Positions 26,729 to 34,523 of a DNA stretch of 64,000 bases are shown piece by piece. The notes under the pieces were generated by a model, which ran no database searches, had not been told where the DNA came from, and was given only the letters and a program-made list of their open reading frames with translations. Source of the DNA: Zobellia laminariae. Lineage in GTDB: Bacteria; Bacteroidota; Bacteroidia; Flavobacteriales; Flavobacteriaceae. A program made the translations under genes and the position numbers. The stretch covers positions 999,130 through 1,063,129 of the forward strand of contig NZ_RCNS01000003.1 of the NCBI RefSeq assembly GCF_009725995.1, in the 5' to 3' direction. How positions within the stretch are numbered: the stretch's first letter is position 1; the number at the start of each line of letters is the position of its first letter.

Positions 26729-26752
26729 TTTAGACCTCCCTTTAGACCTCCC
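26729..26752. repeat. 12-bp tandem duplication at the E2 stop codon
   Basis: TTTAGACCTCCC occurs twice in direct tandem (26729-26740 and 26741-26752). The second copy contains the stop codon of the E2 gene, so the last codons and stop are duplicated immediately downstream. It has no effect on the reading frame. Confidence 0.85.
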
Positions 26753-28106
26753 TATCTACATCCCAAGCTTCTAAATAATCTGCTACGGCTTTTGCGAACA
26801 TACTACCCAATGCTCCATTTACTACTCTATGATCATAGCTATGAGAAAGATACATCTTACTTCTAATTCCTATAAAATCTCCTTCTGGAGTCTCTATTAC
26901 AGATGGAATTTTACGGATAGCACCTAAAGCAAGAATACCCACTTGAGGTTGATTAATAATTGGCGTACCAAAAACACTACCAAAGGTTCCCACATTGGTT
27001 ACAGTATACGTACCATCTTGAACCTCATCTGGCTTCAGCTTATTTTCTCTAGCCCTAAAAGCTAAATCGTTTATTGCTTTAGCCATGCCAACCAAATTTA
27101 ACTGGTCTGCATTCTTAATTACCGGAACAATAAGATTGCCGTCCGGTAGAGCTGCTGCCATTCCTATGTTAATATTTTTCTTCTTGATAACCGTATCGCC
27201 AACTAGCGATATGTTCATTAAAGGATATTTTTTAAGGGCTTTTGCTACAGCTTCTATAAATATTGGTGTAAAAGTCAACTTCTCACCTTCTCTCTTTTCA
27301 AAAGAGCTCTTTACTTTATTTCTCCAATTAACAATCTTAGTAACATCTACCTCAATAAAGCTCTGAACATGCGCAGAAGTAGACACACTCTCTACCATAT
27401 GCTTGGCAATCATCTTACCCATTCTACTCATAGGTAACACCTCAGCATCTGCACCTTGAGGTATTCCAGAACCATTAGTAGCTTGAACAGCAGAAGGCTT
27501 GTGGTTTACAACGGGAGCTGCTGCTACCTTAGGAGCAGGCGTTTTTTCTACTGGCTGCTCAACCTTTTTAACGGCACCATTTTCTAAATAGGCAAGAATA
27601 TCATTTTTAGTAACGCGACCTTCATTTCCCGTACCTGCTATTGTATCAAGTTCAGCAACAGAAATACCTTCTTGTTTTGCTATATTTTTAACCAAAGGCG
27701 AATAAAAACGCTCAGAAGATGATTTTTGATTGTGATGTACTGGCGCACTTACAGCATCTTTGGCCACTTTTACAGTTTCCTCTACCATGGCAGCGGATTC
27801 TTCAGCACCGTTGGATGCAGCAACGGGCTCACTTGAAGCAACAGGTTGAGCTACTTCAACAGATTCTTCTGTCTCAATAATCGCTACGGTATCACCCACT
27901 TTGATTACATCATCTATATCAAAAAGTTTTTCGACCAAAACACCTTCCACTTCACTTGGAACCTCTGAATCTACTTTATCGGTAGCTATTTCAAAAATTG
28001 GTTCATCCAATTCAATAGTATCACCAACTTCTTTCAACCAAGTGGTTAATGTTGCCTCTGCAACACTCTCGCCCATTCTCGGTAATTTCAGTTCAAACTT
28101 TGACAT
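26742..28106 (-). CDS. 2-oxoacid dehydrogenase E2 (dihydrolipoyl acyltransferase)
   Basis: A 454-residue E2 with three parts: a lipoyl domain (about 1-78) with the lipoylated K44 in EIATDKVDSEV, an Ala/Val/Glu-rich linker, an E3/E1-binding domain (about 133-175, SPLVKNIAKQEGISVAELDTI) and the catalytic domain (about 225-454). The active-site motif is DHRVVNG with H426, where the usual DG is NG. It transfers acyl groups to CoA in the branched-chain or pyruvate dehydrogenase complex. The single lipoyl domain and flanks fit the branched-chain type, but no E1 gene is nearby. The -7 box is at 28144-28151. Confidence 0.93.
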   Translation of the reverse strand: MSKFELKLPRMGESVAEATLTTWLKEVGDTIELDEPIFEIATDKVDSEVPSEVEGVLVEKLFDIDDVIKVGDTVAIIETEESVEVAQPVASSEPVAASNGAEESAAMVEETVKVAKDAVSAPVHHNQKSSSERFYSPLVKNIAKQEGISVAELDTIAGTGNEGRVTKNDILAYLENGAVKKVEQPVEKTPAPKVAAAPVVNHKPSAVQATNGSGIPQGADAEVLPMSRMGKMIAKHMVESVSTSAHVQSFIEVDVTKIVNWRNKVKSSFEKREGEKLTFTPIFIEAVAKALKKYPLMNISLVGDTVIKKKNINIGMAAALPDGNLIVPVIKNADQLNLVGMAKAINDLAFRARENKLKPDEVQDGTYTVTNVGTFGSVFGTPIINQPQVGILALGAIRKIPSVIETPEGDFIGIRSKMYLSHSYDHRVVNGALGSMFAKAVADYLEAWDVDREV

Positions 28107-28143
28107 ATTCTTATTTTAGACTGCTTTTACTCTAATTTTGTCG

Positions 28144-28151
28144 CAAAAATA
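28144..28151 (-). promoter_or_regulatory. -7 box for the E2 gene
   Basis: The minus strand reads TATTTTTG, an exact TAnnTTTG match, 37 bases before the ATG at 28106. Confidence 0.5.
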
Positions 28152-28188
28152 CCAAAAAAAACACCTATCAGTTACAGTTATCACATTT

Positions 28189-28809
28189 TTAATTCGCTTT
28201 TAACGAACCTTCAAATGGAATCCGGTTTAGAATACTCCGCCCTAGCGTGACTTCATCGGCATATTCCAGCTCATCGCCAACGGCTATTCCCCTCGCTATG
28301 GTTGAAGTATTAATATCCAAACCGCTTAATTGCTTATAAATATAAAAATTGGTCGTATCACCCTCCATAGTAGAGCTTAAGGCAAAAATAAACTCCTTAA
28401 CCTCTCCTTTTTGCGCTTTTTCCACCAAAGAACCAATAGTTAAATCTTGCGGGCCAATTCCCTCCATAGGAGATATTTTTCCACCTAAAACATGATATAA
28501 TCCTTTATACTGACTTGTGTTTTCAATAGCCATTACATCACGAATATCTTCAACAACGCAAACCAGACTTCTATCCCTTTTGGGATTGGCACAAATTTCA
28601 CAAACGGCCACATCTGAAATGTTATGGCAATTTTCGCAGAATTTTATCTCACTACGCAAGCTTAACAAAGAATTTGAGAGCCTTTCTGTCTGTTCCTTAG
28701 GTTGTTTGAGCAAATGAAGAACCAACCGAAGTGCCGTGCGTTTACCTATACCAGGTAATTGCGACATTTCGTAAACGGCATTCTCGAGAAGCTTTGAAGA
28801 AAAATCCAT
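28189..28809 (-). CDS. recR: Recombination mediator RecR
   Basis: A 206-residue protein of normal RecR length. It has the N-terminal HhH region ([17 protein letters not shown], about 18-34), a C4 zinc finger ([16 protein letters not shown], about 57-72), a Toprim domain ([19 protein letters not shown] then GHxxGG-like [16 protein letters not shown]) and a C-terminal Walker-like segment. RecR acts with RecO and RecF to load RecA at gaps. The ATG at 28809 fits the family start. The longer open frame upstream would overlap the divergent symporter gene and its own -7 box. Confidence 0.95.
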   Translation of the reverse strand: MDFSSKLLENAVYEMSQLPGIGKRTALRLVLHLLKQPKEQTERLSNSLLSLRSEIKFCENCHNISDVAVCEICANPKRDRSLVCVVEDIRDVMAIENTSQYKGLYHVLGGKISPMEGIGPQDLTIGSLVEKAQKGEVKEFIFALSSTMEGDTTNFYIYKQLSGLDINTSTIARGIAVGDELEYADEVTLGRSILNRIPFEGSLKAN

Positions 28810-28814
28810 AGTCA

Positions 28815-28822
28815 CAAAATTA
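28815..28822 (-). promoter_or_regulatory. -7 box for recR
   Basis: The minus strand reads TAATTTTG, an exact TAnnTTTG match, only five bases before the recR ATG at 28809. The mRNA would be leaderless or nearly so. Confidence 0.5.
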
Positions 28823-28866
28823 CGTACTATTTTTACTTTTTGTACTTTGGTTTTAAATTTTATTAC

Positions 28867-30351
28867 ATGACCGCCACGCACATCCTAATCTTAATAGGTG
28901 CTTATTTTCTCTTGCTTTTATTGATATCCTATTTTACAGGAAAAAACGACTCTAATGTGGACTTTTTTAAGGCGGGAAAATCCTCTCCTTGGTACTTGGT
29001 CGCTTTTGGAATGGTAGGTGCCTCTCTTTCAGGAGTTACCTTCATTTCTGTGCCCGGTTGGGTAGAAGCTTCCGGCTTCAGTTATATGCAAGTTGTTTTT
29101 GGTTATTTGGCAGGTTATTTTGTCATAGCCTTTATTCTGTTACCTATTTATTATCAACTAAATGTTACCTCGATTTATGAATATCTAAAAAAACGGTTTG
29201 GTATAGTAAGTTATAAGGTAGGCGCTGTGTCTTTCTTTATCTCTAGGGTTCTAGGAGCTGCTTTTAGGCTGTTTTTAGTGGCCATTGTTCTACAGCAATT
29301 TGTATTTGATGAATTGGGCGTACCATTTGAGGTTACGGTTATCCTCTCTATTTTACTCATATGGATATATACATTTAGAGGTGGAATAAAAACGATTGTT
29401 TGGACAGATACCCTCCAAACAGCCTTTATGCTTTTATCCGTTGGACTGAGCATTTACTTTATCAACCAGAAATTAGACTGGAGTTTTACCGAATTTCTAG
29501 CATCGGAAGAATTAAAACAATACAACCAAATACTATTTACAGATAGTTTTTTTGATAAGAACCACTTTCTAAAATCCTTTTTTGGAGGCATGTTCATCAC
29601 CATTTGCATGACCGGTCTAGACCAAGATATGATGCAGAAAAATCTTACCTGCAAATCACTTAAAGACGCCCAGAAAAACATGATTTCTTTCAGTTTGGTC
29701 CTAGTTGTTGTGAATTTTGTTTTCCTTTTGTTAGGGGCACTTTTATTTATCTACGCAGCCAAATTTAACATTGCTATTCCATTAATGGATGGCCAACCAA
29801 AGCCTGACCTACTTTTTCCGGAAATTGCAATGAACAGCGGCTTGGGAATAGTCGTTGCCGTTACCTTTATGCTAGGATTGATAGCCGCAGCCTATAGCAG
29901 CGCAGATAGCGCATTAACCTCGCTAACAACCTCTTTTTGTATAGACTTCTTAAACATTGATGAGAAAGCGGAAAAAGACCAGAATAAAATTAGAAAGACA
30001 ACTCACGTAGGAATGAGTATTCTTCTGATTGTTACGGTAATCTTGTTCAAGTATATCTTGGACCGAAACGTTATAGACGGCCTCCTAACCGTTGCCACGT
30101 ATACCTATGGTCCTTTACTGGGACTATTTACCTTTGGTATATTCACAAAACACACTGTAAAAGATAATTATGTATGGATTGTTGCCTTATTATCCGTTCT
30201 ATCTATTATAGGGTTTACCAACCTACCAACCGAATATTTAGGCGGTTACAAATTTGGATATGAATTACTACCTTTGAACGGATTATTAACTTTTCTAGGG
30301 CTGTGGCTGATTCGAAATAAGAATCCTGCAGTTATATCCGATAAAACGTAA
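28867..30351 (+). CDS. Sodium:solute symporter family protein
   Basis: A 494-residue inner-membrane protein with about 13 membrane segments of the SSS (LeuT-fold) family. Typical segments are [26 protein letters not shown] near 50-75, [21 protein letters not shown] near 120-140, [20 protein letters not shown] near 247-266 and [17 protein letters not shown] near 340-356. It imports an organic solute with sodium, and the substrate is unknown. It is divergent from recR with 57 bases between the starts. ATG 28867 is preferred over an upstream in-frame start that would overlap the promoter region. Confidence 0.9.
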   Translation: MTATHILILIGAYFLLLLLISYFTGKNDSNVDFFKAGKSSPWYLVAFGMVGASLSGVTFISVPGWVEASGFSYMQVVFGYLAGYFVIAFILLPIYYQLNVTSIYEYLKKRFGIVSYKVGAVSFFISRVLGAAFRLFLVAIVLQQFVFDELGVPFEVTVILSILLIWIYTFRGGIKTIVWTDTLQTAFMLLSVGLSIYFINQKLDWSFTEFLASEELKQYNQILFTDSFFDKNHFLKSFFGGMFITICMTGLDQDMMQKNLTCKSLKDAQKNMISFSLVLVVVNFVFLLLGALLFIYAAKFNIAIPLMDGQPKPDLLFPEIAMNSGLGIVVAVTFMLGLIAAAYSSADSALTSLTTSFCIDFLNIDEKAEKDQNKIRKTTHVGMSILLIVTVILFKYILDRNVIDGLLTVATYTYGPLLGLFTFGIFTKHTVKDNYVWIVALLSVLSIIGFTNLPTEYLGGYKFGYELLPLNGLLTFLGLWLIRNKNPAVISDKT

Positions 30352-30406
30352 CTCCTTAAACGTTAAAGTTTTATAGGAAAAATCTTACGTGCATTTCATC
30401 GATCAT

Positions 30407-30766
30407 TTAATATTGACCTGTTGCCAATAGCACTAATGTACACGCAACAACCGCCTCAATCCCTTCATTTTGCAGTAACTCGTAAAATTCTGGGTTTTCC
30501 GTTCCGGGATTAAAAATGACTCGTTTTGGAGCTATTTGTAGGATTTTGTCGATATACTCAGGCTGACGAGCAGCACCTATATATAAAGTAATGGTATGAA
30601 TACTTTGAAAATCATTTAAATTGGTCTTTATTTGTGTTTCCCTAATTTTGCCCTCGCGCAAACCAAACGCTTCAGTTTTGATATTATGATCTAAGAGCCT
30701 ATTTACGGCTAGATTACTATATCTACTAGGTTTAAGGGAAGTTCCGAAGACTAATGTTGTTTTCAT
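30407..30766 (-). CDS. CoA-binding domain protein
   Basis: A 119-residue single-domain protein of the CoA_binding_2 (Rossmann) family. LVFGTSLKPSRYSNLAVNRLL near 5-25 is the nucleotide-binding loop, VNRLLDHNIKTEAFGLREGKI follows, and KRVIFNPGTENPEFYELLQNEGIEAVVACTLVLL is the typical C-terminal half. Relatives such as YccU bind CoA, but the physiological role is unclear. It is convergent with the symporter gene. Confidence 0.88.
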   Translation of the reverse strand: MKTTLVFGTSLKPSRYSNLAVNRLLDHNIKTEAFGLREGKIRETQIKTNLNDFQSIHTITLYIGAARQPEYIDKILQIAPKRVIFNPGTENPEFYELLQNEGIEAVVACTLVLLATGQY

Positions 30767-30936
30767 ATGTTAAATATGATGTTAAAGTTCATTTAAGATG
30801 TAACTTTTTGATAAAATAACCGTCTATTGTAAAAGACGATATTTTGAAGAACAACTTTTAAAAGTATTGGTCGGTGATAATGCTATATGTTTATAGTTAA
30901 TGGTTAGTGTTTAGTATAGCAGCATCAACGACAGAC

Positions 30937-30965
30937 ACCCCGATGGAGACATCGGGGTTTTGTTT
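30937..30965 (+). terminator. Orphan plus-strand intrinsic terminator
   Basis: ACCCCGAT (30937-30944) pairs with ATCGGGGT (30951-30958) with a 6-base loop, followed by TTTTGTTTT-like sequence on the plus strand. Both flanking genes are on the minus strand and no plus-strand gene ends here. Read on the minus strand there is no T-run. It may end a small RNA from the gap 30767-30975. Confidence 0.65.
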
Positions 30966-30975
30966 TGCTATAAAG

Positions 30976-31983
30976 TTACCATTTTATAATAGCGCTACCC
31001 CAAGTGAAGCCACTACCAAAAGCGGCCAGAACCACTAAATCTCCTTCTTTAATTTTTCCTTTCTCCCATGCCTCAGTAAGAGCAATTGGAATAGATGCTG
31101 CCGTTGTATTACCGTATTTCATGATGTTATTAAAGACTTGATCATCTCCTAGACCGAATTTCTTTTGAATAAACTGAGAAATACGCAAGTTAGCTTGGTG
31201 TGGCACTAACATATCTATGTCTTCCGGCGTAAGGTCATTGGTTTTTAAACCTTCCATTATTACCTCACTAAACCTTACTACTGCATTTTTAAATACAAAC
31301 TGACCGTTCATATGAGGATAAAATGATTCATCGTTAGGATCATTATCTTCAATAATATCAGTAACCCAACGTTTACCCATACCTGGAGCTATCAAAGATA
31401 ATTCCTCGGCATGCTGCCCTTCGCTATGCAAGTGCGTAGAAAGCAGCCCTTTTGAGCTATCTTCTTCCCTACTCAATACTGCTGCACCTGCACCATCTCC
31501 GAATATAACCGAAACAGACCTACCTCTTGTGGTCATATCTAGACCATGAGAATGCAACTCAGAACCAATGACAAGAACATTCTTGTACATACCTGTTTTA
31601 ATATACTGATCAGCCACACTTAATGCGTAGATAAAACCAGAACATTGGTTTCTTACATCTAAAGCACCAACGGTTTTAATACCTAAATCTCGTTGTACCA
31701 AAACACCAGGGCCAGGAAAATAGTAATCTGGACTTAGGGTAGCAAAAACAATAAAATCAATATCGTCTTTATCAATACCTGCACGTTCAATAGCGATTTT
31801 TGCCGCCTTTACACCCATGGTTGTTGTAGTGTCTCCACCTTTAACCACGTGTCTTCTTTCTTTAATACCCGTTCGTTCTTGGATCCACGCATCGTTGGTA
31901 TCCATTACCTTGGCCAAGTCATCATTGGTCACTACGTTTTCGGGCACGAAGTATCCTAGTCCCGTTATTTTTGAATTATACAT
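30976..31983 (-). CDS. Beta-ketoacyl-ACP synthase III family protein (FabH-like)
   Basis: A 335-residue thiolase-fold enzyme of FabH type. The catalytic triad is complete: C114 in DVRNQCSGFIYA, H262 in VPHQANLRIS and N292 in YGNTTAAS. TNDAWIQERTGIKERR near 29-44 and FGDGAGAAVLS near 180 are conserved. It would condense an acyl-CoA with malonyl-ACP to start fatty acid or specialised lipid synthesis. Bacteroidetes often have a second fabH beside plsX-rpmF, which this is not. It is followed upstream by ABC1 kinase and TetR genes in the same direction, with 109 bases between. Confidence 0.87.
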   Translation of the reverse strand: MYNSKITGLGYFVPENVVTNDDLAKVMDTNDAWIQERTGIKERRHVVKGGDTTTTMGVKAAKIAIERAGIDKDDIDFIVFATLSPDYYFPGPGVLVQRDLGIKTVGALDVRNQCSGFIYALSVADQYIKTGMYKNVLVIGSELHSHGLDMTTRGRSVSVIFGDGAGAAVLSREEDSSKGLLSTHLHSEGQHAEELSLIAPGMGKRWVTDIIEDNDPNDESFYPHMNGQFVFKNAVVRFSEVIMEGLKTNDLTPEDIDMLVPHQANLRISQFIQKKFGLGDDQVFNNIMKYGNTTAASIPIALTEAWEKGKIKEGDLVVLAAFGSGFTWGSAIIKW

Positions 31984-32092
31984 AGAAGGTTTTTTTTATT
32001 TTAAAAGCTACAGCTCTAAACCATACTGCAAAGTAACCCGTAAATTTCTAAGATAAGCAAAATAAATAGCATGAATTTTGACATAATCTCAA

Positions 32093-33403
32093 TTAAGAAA
32101 TGTATTGCTTATAACTATTTACTTCAATTTTAGCTTTTAGGTCGTGTAATAGATTGTAAAGACCAAAGAAAGTCCTGTTCATATACAAGAAGTGTTTAGA
32201 CCCCCTATTACCATTCATTTTACGTATCTGCGTATCTTTTGAATAGCGCTCACTTAAATCGGCTATTTTGTCCCAGAAATCATCTGCGCCAAAATCAAAA
32301 TTCTGCTCATGGAATGGGGAAGTTAAAAGAGAAAGCATCTCTTTAAATAATCCTTTAAAGAATTTAATTTCTTCCGGAGTATCGGTTTCTGTTAGAATTT
32401 CCAACTCATACATTTTTTGTGTAAAAACCGTATCATTTTCTATATTATGCTTTTGAGCCAATTCAAAATAAGGCACATAGAACTCATCCGGAACTTCTTT
32501 AATACAACCAAAATCTATAGCTATTAAAGTATGGTCCTGACTCACTAAAAAGTTTCCCGGATGCGGATCGGCATGAACTTTTTTAAGCCCATGAATCTGA
32601 AACATATAAAAATCCCACAGCGTCTGACCTAATTTATTACCAACTTCCTCATCAAAATCTTTATTGGTGAACTCACTCAAATGCTGACCGGACATCCAAT
32701 CCATAGTAATAATTCGCTCACTGGATAGCTCTTCATAATACTTTGGAAACTCAAGATTTTTTATAACCGCACAGCTTTCGGTTATATTAATACTTTGCTC
32801 TATTTCCAGAAAATAGTTAGTCTCCTCTATTAGCTTGTTCTCTACTTCCTTAAAGTATTTATCGGAATCTTTTCCCTGTAAATTGAACATTCTAATAGCA
32901 ATGGGCTTTACTAAAGCTAAATCACTAGAAATACTTTGGGCCACTCCTGGGTACTGAATTTTGACTGCTAATTCTTTCCCGTCTTTTGTTGCTTTATGAA
33001 CTTGGCCAATACTGGCTGCATTAATACTGTCCTTATCAAAAGTGTCAAACAAATCTTCAGGATACTTACCCAAATATTTTTTAAACGTTTTCCGCACTAA
33101 TGGCGCGGAAAGTGGCGGTACAGAAAATTGAGAAAGAGAAAATTTATCTACATACGCCCTAGGCAATATGTTTTTCTCCATACTAAGCATTTGCGCAACT
33201 TTAAGAGCACTACCCTTCAGACTTTTTAGTCCGTCGTAAATATCCTCGGCATTATTTTCGTTCAATTCGTTTTTATCCAACTCAGGATTAACCAATTTTT
33301 TACCAAAGTACTTCACATAGTTACCACCTATCTTCACACCCGTCTTCACCAATTTACTGGCTCTTTCTATCTTACCTGTTGGTATACTATCAAGTGTCTT
33401 CAT
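32093..33403 (-). CDS. ABC1/AarF/UbiB-family atypical kinase
   Basis: A 436-residue protein of the ADCK/UbiB family. The family KxGQ region is changed to LKGSALKVAQMLSME (about 65-79). The Ala-rich loop is NAASIGQVHKA near 128. The catalytic-type residues are in VHADPHPGNFLV (about 275-286), followed by LIAIDFGCIKEV (metal Asp). UbiB-family members act on quinone or lipid metabolism at the membrane and are ATPases rather than ordinary protein kinases. It lies 38 bases downstream of a TetR gene and upstream of the FabH-like gene, which suggests a lipid-related role. Confidence 0.9.
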   Translation of the reverse strand: MKTLDSIPTGKIERASKLVKTGVKIGGNYVKYFGKKLVNPELDKNELNENNAEDIYDGLKSLKGSALKVAQMLSMEKNILPRAYVDKFSLSQFSVPPLSAPLVRKTFKKYLGKYPEDLFDTFDKDSINAASIGQVHKATKDGKELAVKIQYPGVAQSISSDLALVKPIAIRMFNLQGKDSDKYFKEVENKLIEETNYFLEIEQSINITESCAVIKNLEFPKYYEELSSERIITMDWMSGQHLSEFTNKDFDEEVGNKLGQTLWDFYMFQIHGLKKVHADPHPGNFLVSQDHTLIAIDFGCIKEVPDEFYVPYFELAQKHNIENDTVFTQKMYELEILTETDTPEEIKFFKGLFKEMLSLLTSPFHEQNFDFGADDFWDKIADLSERYSKDTQIRKMNGNRGSKHFLYMNRTFFGLYNLLHDLKAKIEVNSYKQYIS

Positions 33404-33441
33404 ATATTTTGTTTTGAAAGGGGGTTTCCAATGACTAATTA

Positions 33442-34101
33442 TTAAGCAAAAGTTTCTTTGTACAAGAATTTTCCGAAATCAATAATATTATCTAGCGGTG
33501 TATTATCAAATATGTCAAATATGGTATTGATTGATTTCTCAATGGCCATATCCGTCTTTTCAAATCCTGCAGAATTATCATCCATCCAAAATTTAAGAAC
33601 GAATAAGAACTGCAACCACGCTCCTTCTGAAAAAAGTTGTGGATTATATTTAGTGATTTTCAGGTTCTTTTCTGCATTAGCATCGTCTATAAGACCTGTT
33701 GCAAAACCTTTAATGTGCTTGCGCAGCCCTTTTAGCTGTTCCAGATTTTTGAGAGTACTGCTGTTCTGCTTTAAAGAAAATAGAACATAACTTCTATTTA
33801 AGGTAAGCATCTCAAAGAAGGTATAGAAAAAAGTAAGCATTTTTTCCTTGTTCGAAAAACCTTCGTACTCCTTATTTTTATTCAGAAGAGCTTCTGTATT
33901 GGTATAAAATTTATTCCAAATCTCCTTCTGCAAACTCTCTACAGAACCAAAAAAGGCATAAAAATCCGCCTCAGGAACCTTATTCTCTTTACAAAACTTG
34001 TAAATGGATTTAGGAACGCTTTCGTGCTCCAGAACGTAATCCATATACATTTCTATAATATCATCTTCCGTAACTTTTTTTGTTTTCGTTTTCGCTACCA
34101 T
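33442..34101 (-). CDS. TetR-family transcriptional regulator
   Basis: A 219-residue protein. Residues about 8-60 fit a TetR DNA-binding domain (ITEDDIIEMYMDYVLEHESVPKSIYKFCKENKVPEADFYAFFGSVESLQKEIW), with the final YxxF-type helix clear. The rest is the helical ligand domain, in the group annotated TetR family with a C-terminal domain in Bacteroidetes. It should regulate the adjacent ABC1 kinase and FabH-like genes. ATG 34101 is preferred over a TTG three codons upstream. Confidence 0.85.
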   Translation of the reverse strand: MVAKTKTKKVTEDDIIEMYMDYVLEHESVPKSIYKFCKENKVPEADFYAFFGSVESLQKEIWNKFYTNTEALLNKNKEYEGFSNKEKMLTFFYTFFEMLTLNRSYVLFSLKQNSSTLKNLEQLKGLRKHIKGFATGLIDDANAEKNLKITKYNPQLFSEGAWLQFLFVLKFWMDDNSAGFEKTDMAIEKSINTIFDIFDNTPLDNIIDFGKFLYKETFA

Positions 34102-34523
34102 TTTGAACAATTTTATATATTAAAATTACGTCTAAAGTGCCGCATTTACTGTTAACGGTATACCAATTTTATAGTATAACACAAAACGTGCTTCCCGGAG
34201 AAAGCACGTTTCAAAACAACCTAACCAATAAATGATTATAAACATGATCTTGATTAAAAACTCTCTCTTTCACAGCAATCTTAATCACATCTCCAACAAA
34301 TATATAAAATGTTTAACAAATTTAAAAATAAATTAAACAAAATAAATTATCGTGCTCATTTCGTCACACTAATATGTCAGTTTGTCATAGTCTTCATATG
34401 TGGTATTTTTTTTGACAACTACCATGCAGGTAAACACTACCAGATTCTTCTATGCAGAAGAGTGAAACTAAGTATTAAACAAAGTTCAAGCTCTGGCGAG
34501 AACATTTCTAAAATTTATAATTT
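34102..34523. other. Long intergenic region between tetR and htpG
   Basis: A 422-base AT-rich gap between divergent genes. It holds the hairpin at 34184-34211 with the CAACCTAACC motif after it. I see no clear TAnnTTTG box for htpG and no CIRCE heat-shock element. An 87-codon open frame that runs into htpG is not a convincing gene. Confidence 0.6.
34184..34226. repeat. Hairpin with CAACCTAACC tract
   Basis: AAACGTGCTT (34184-34193) and AAGCACGTTT (34202-34211) form a 10-bp perfect stem, followed by CAACCTAACC at 34217-34226. It lies between divergent genes, so neither neighbour explains it as a terminator. The minus strand reads TTTTGTGTTAT after the stem, a weak T-run. Confidence 0.6.
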
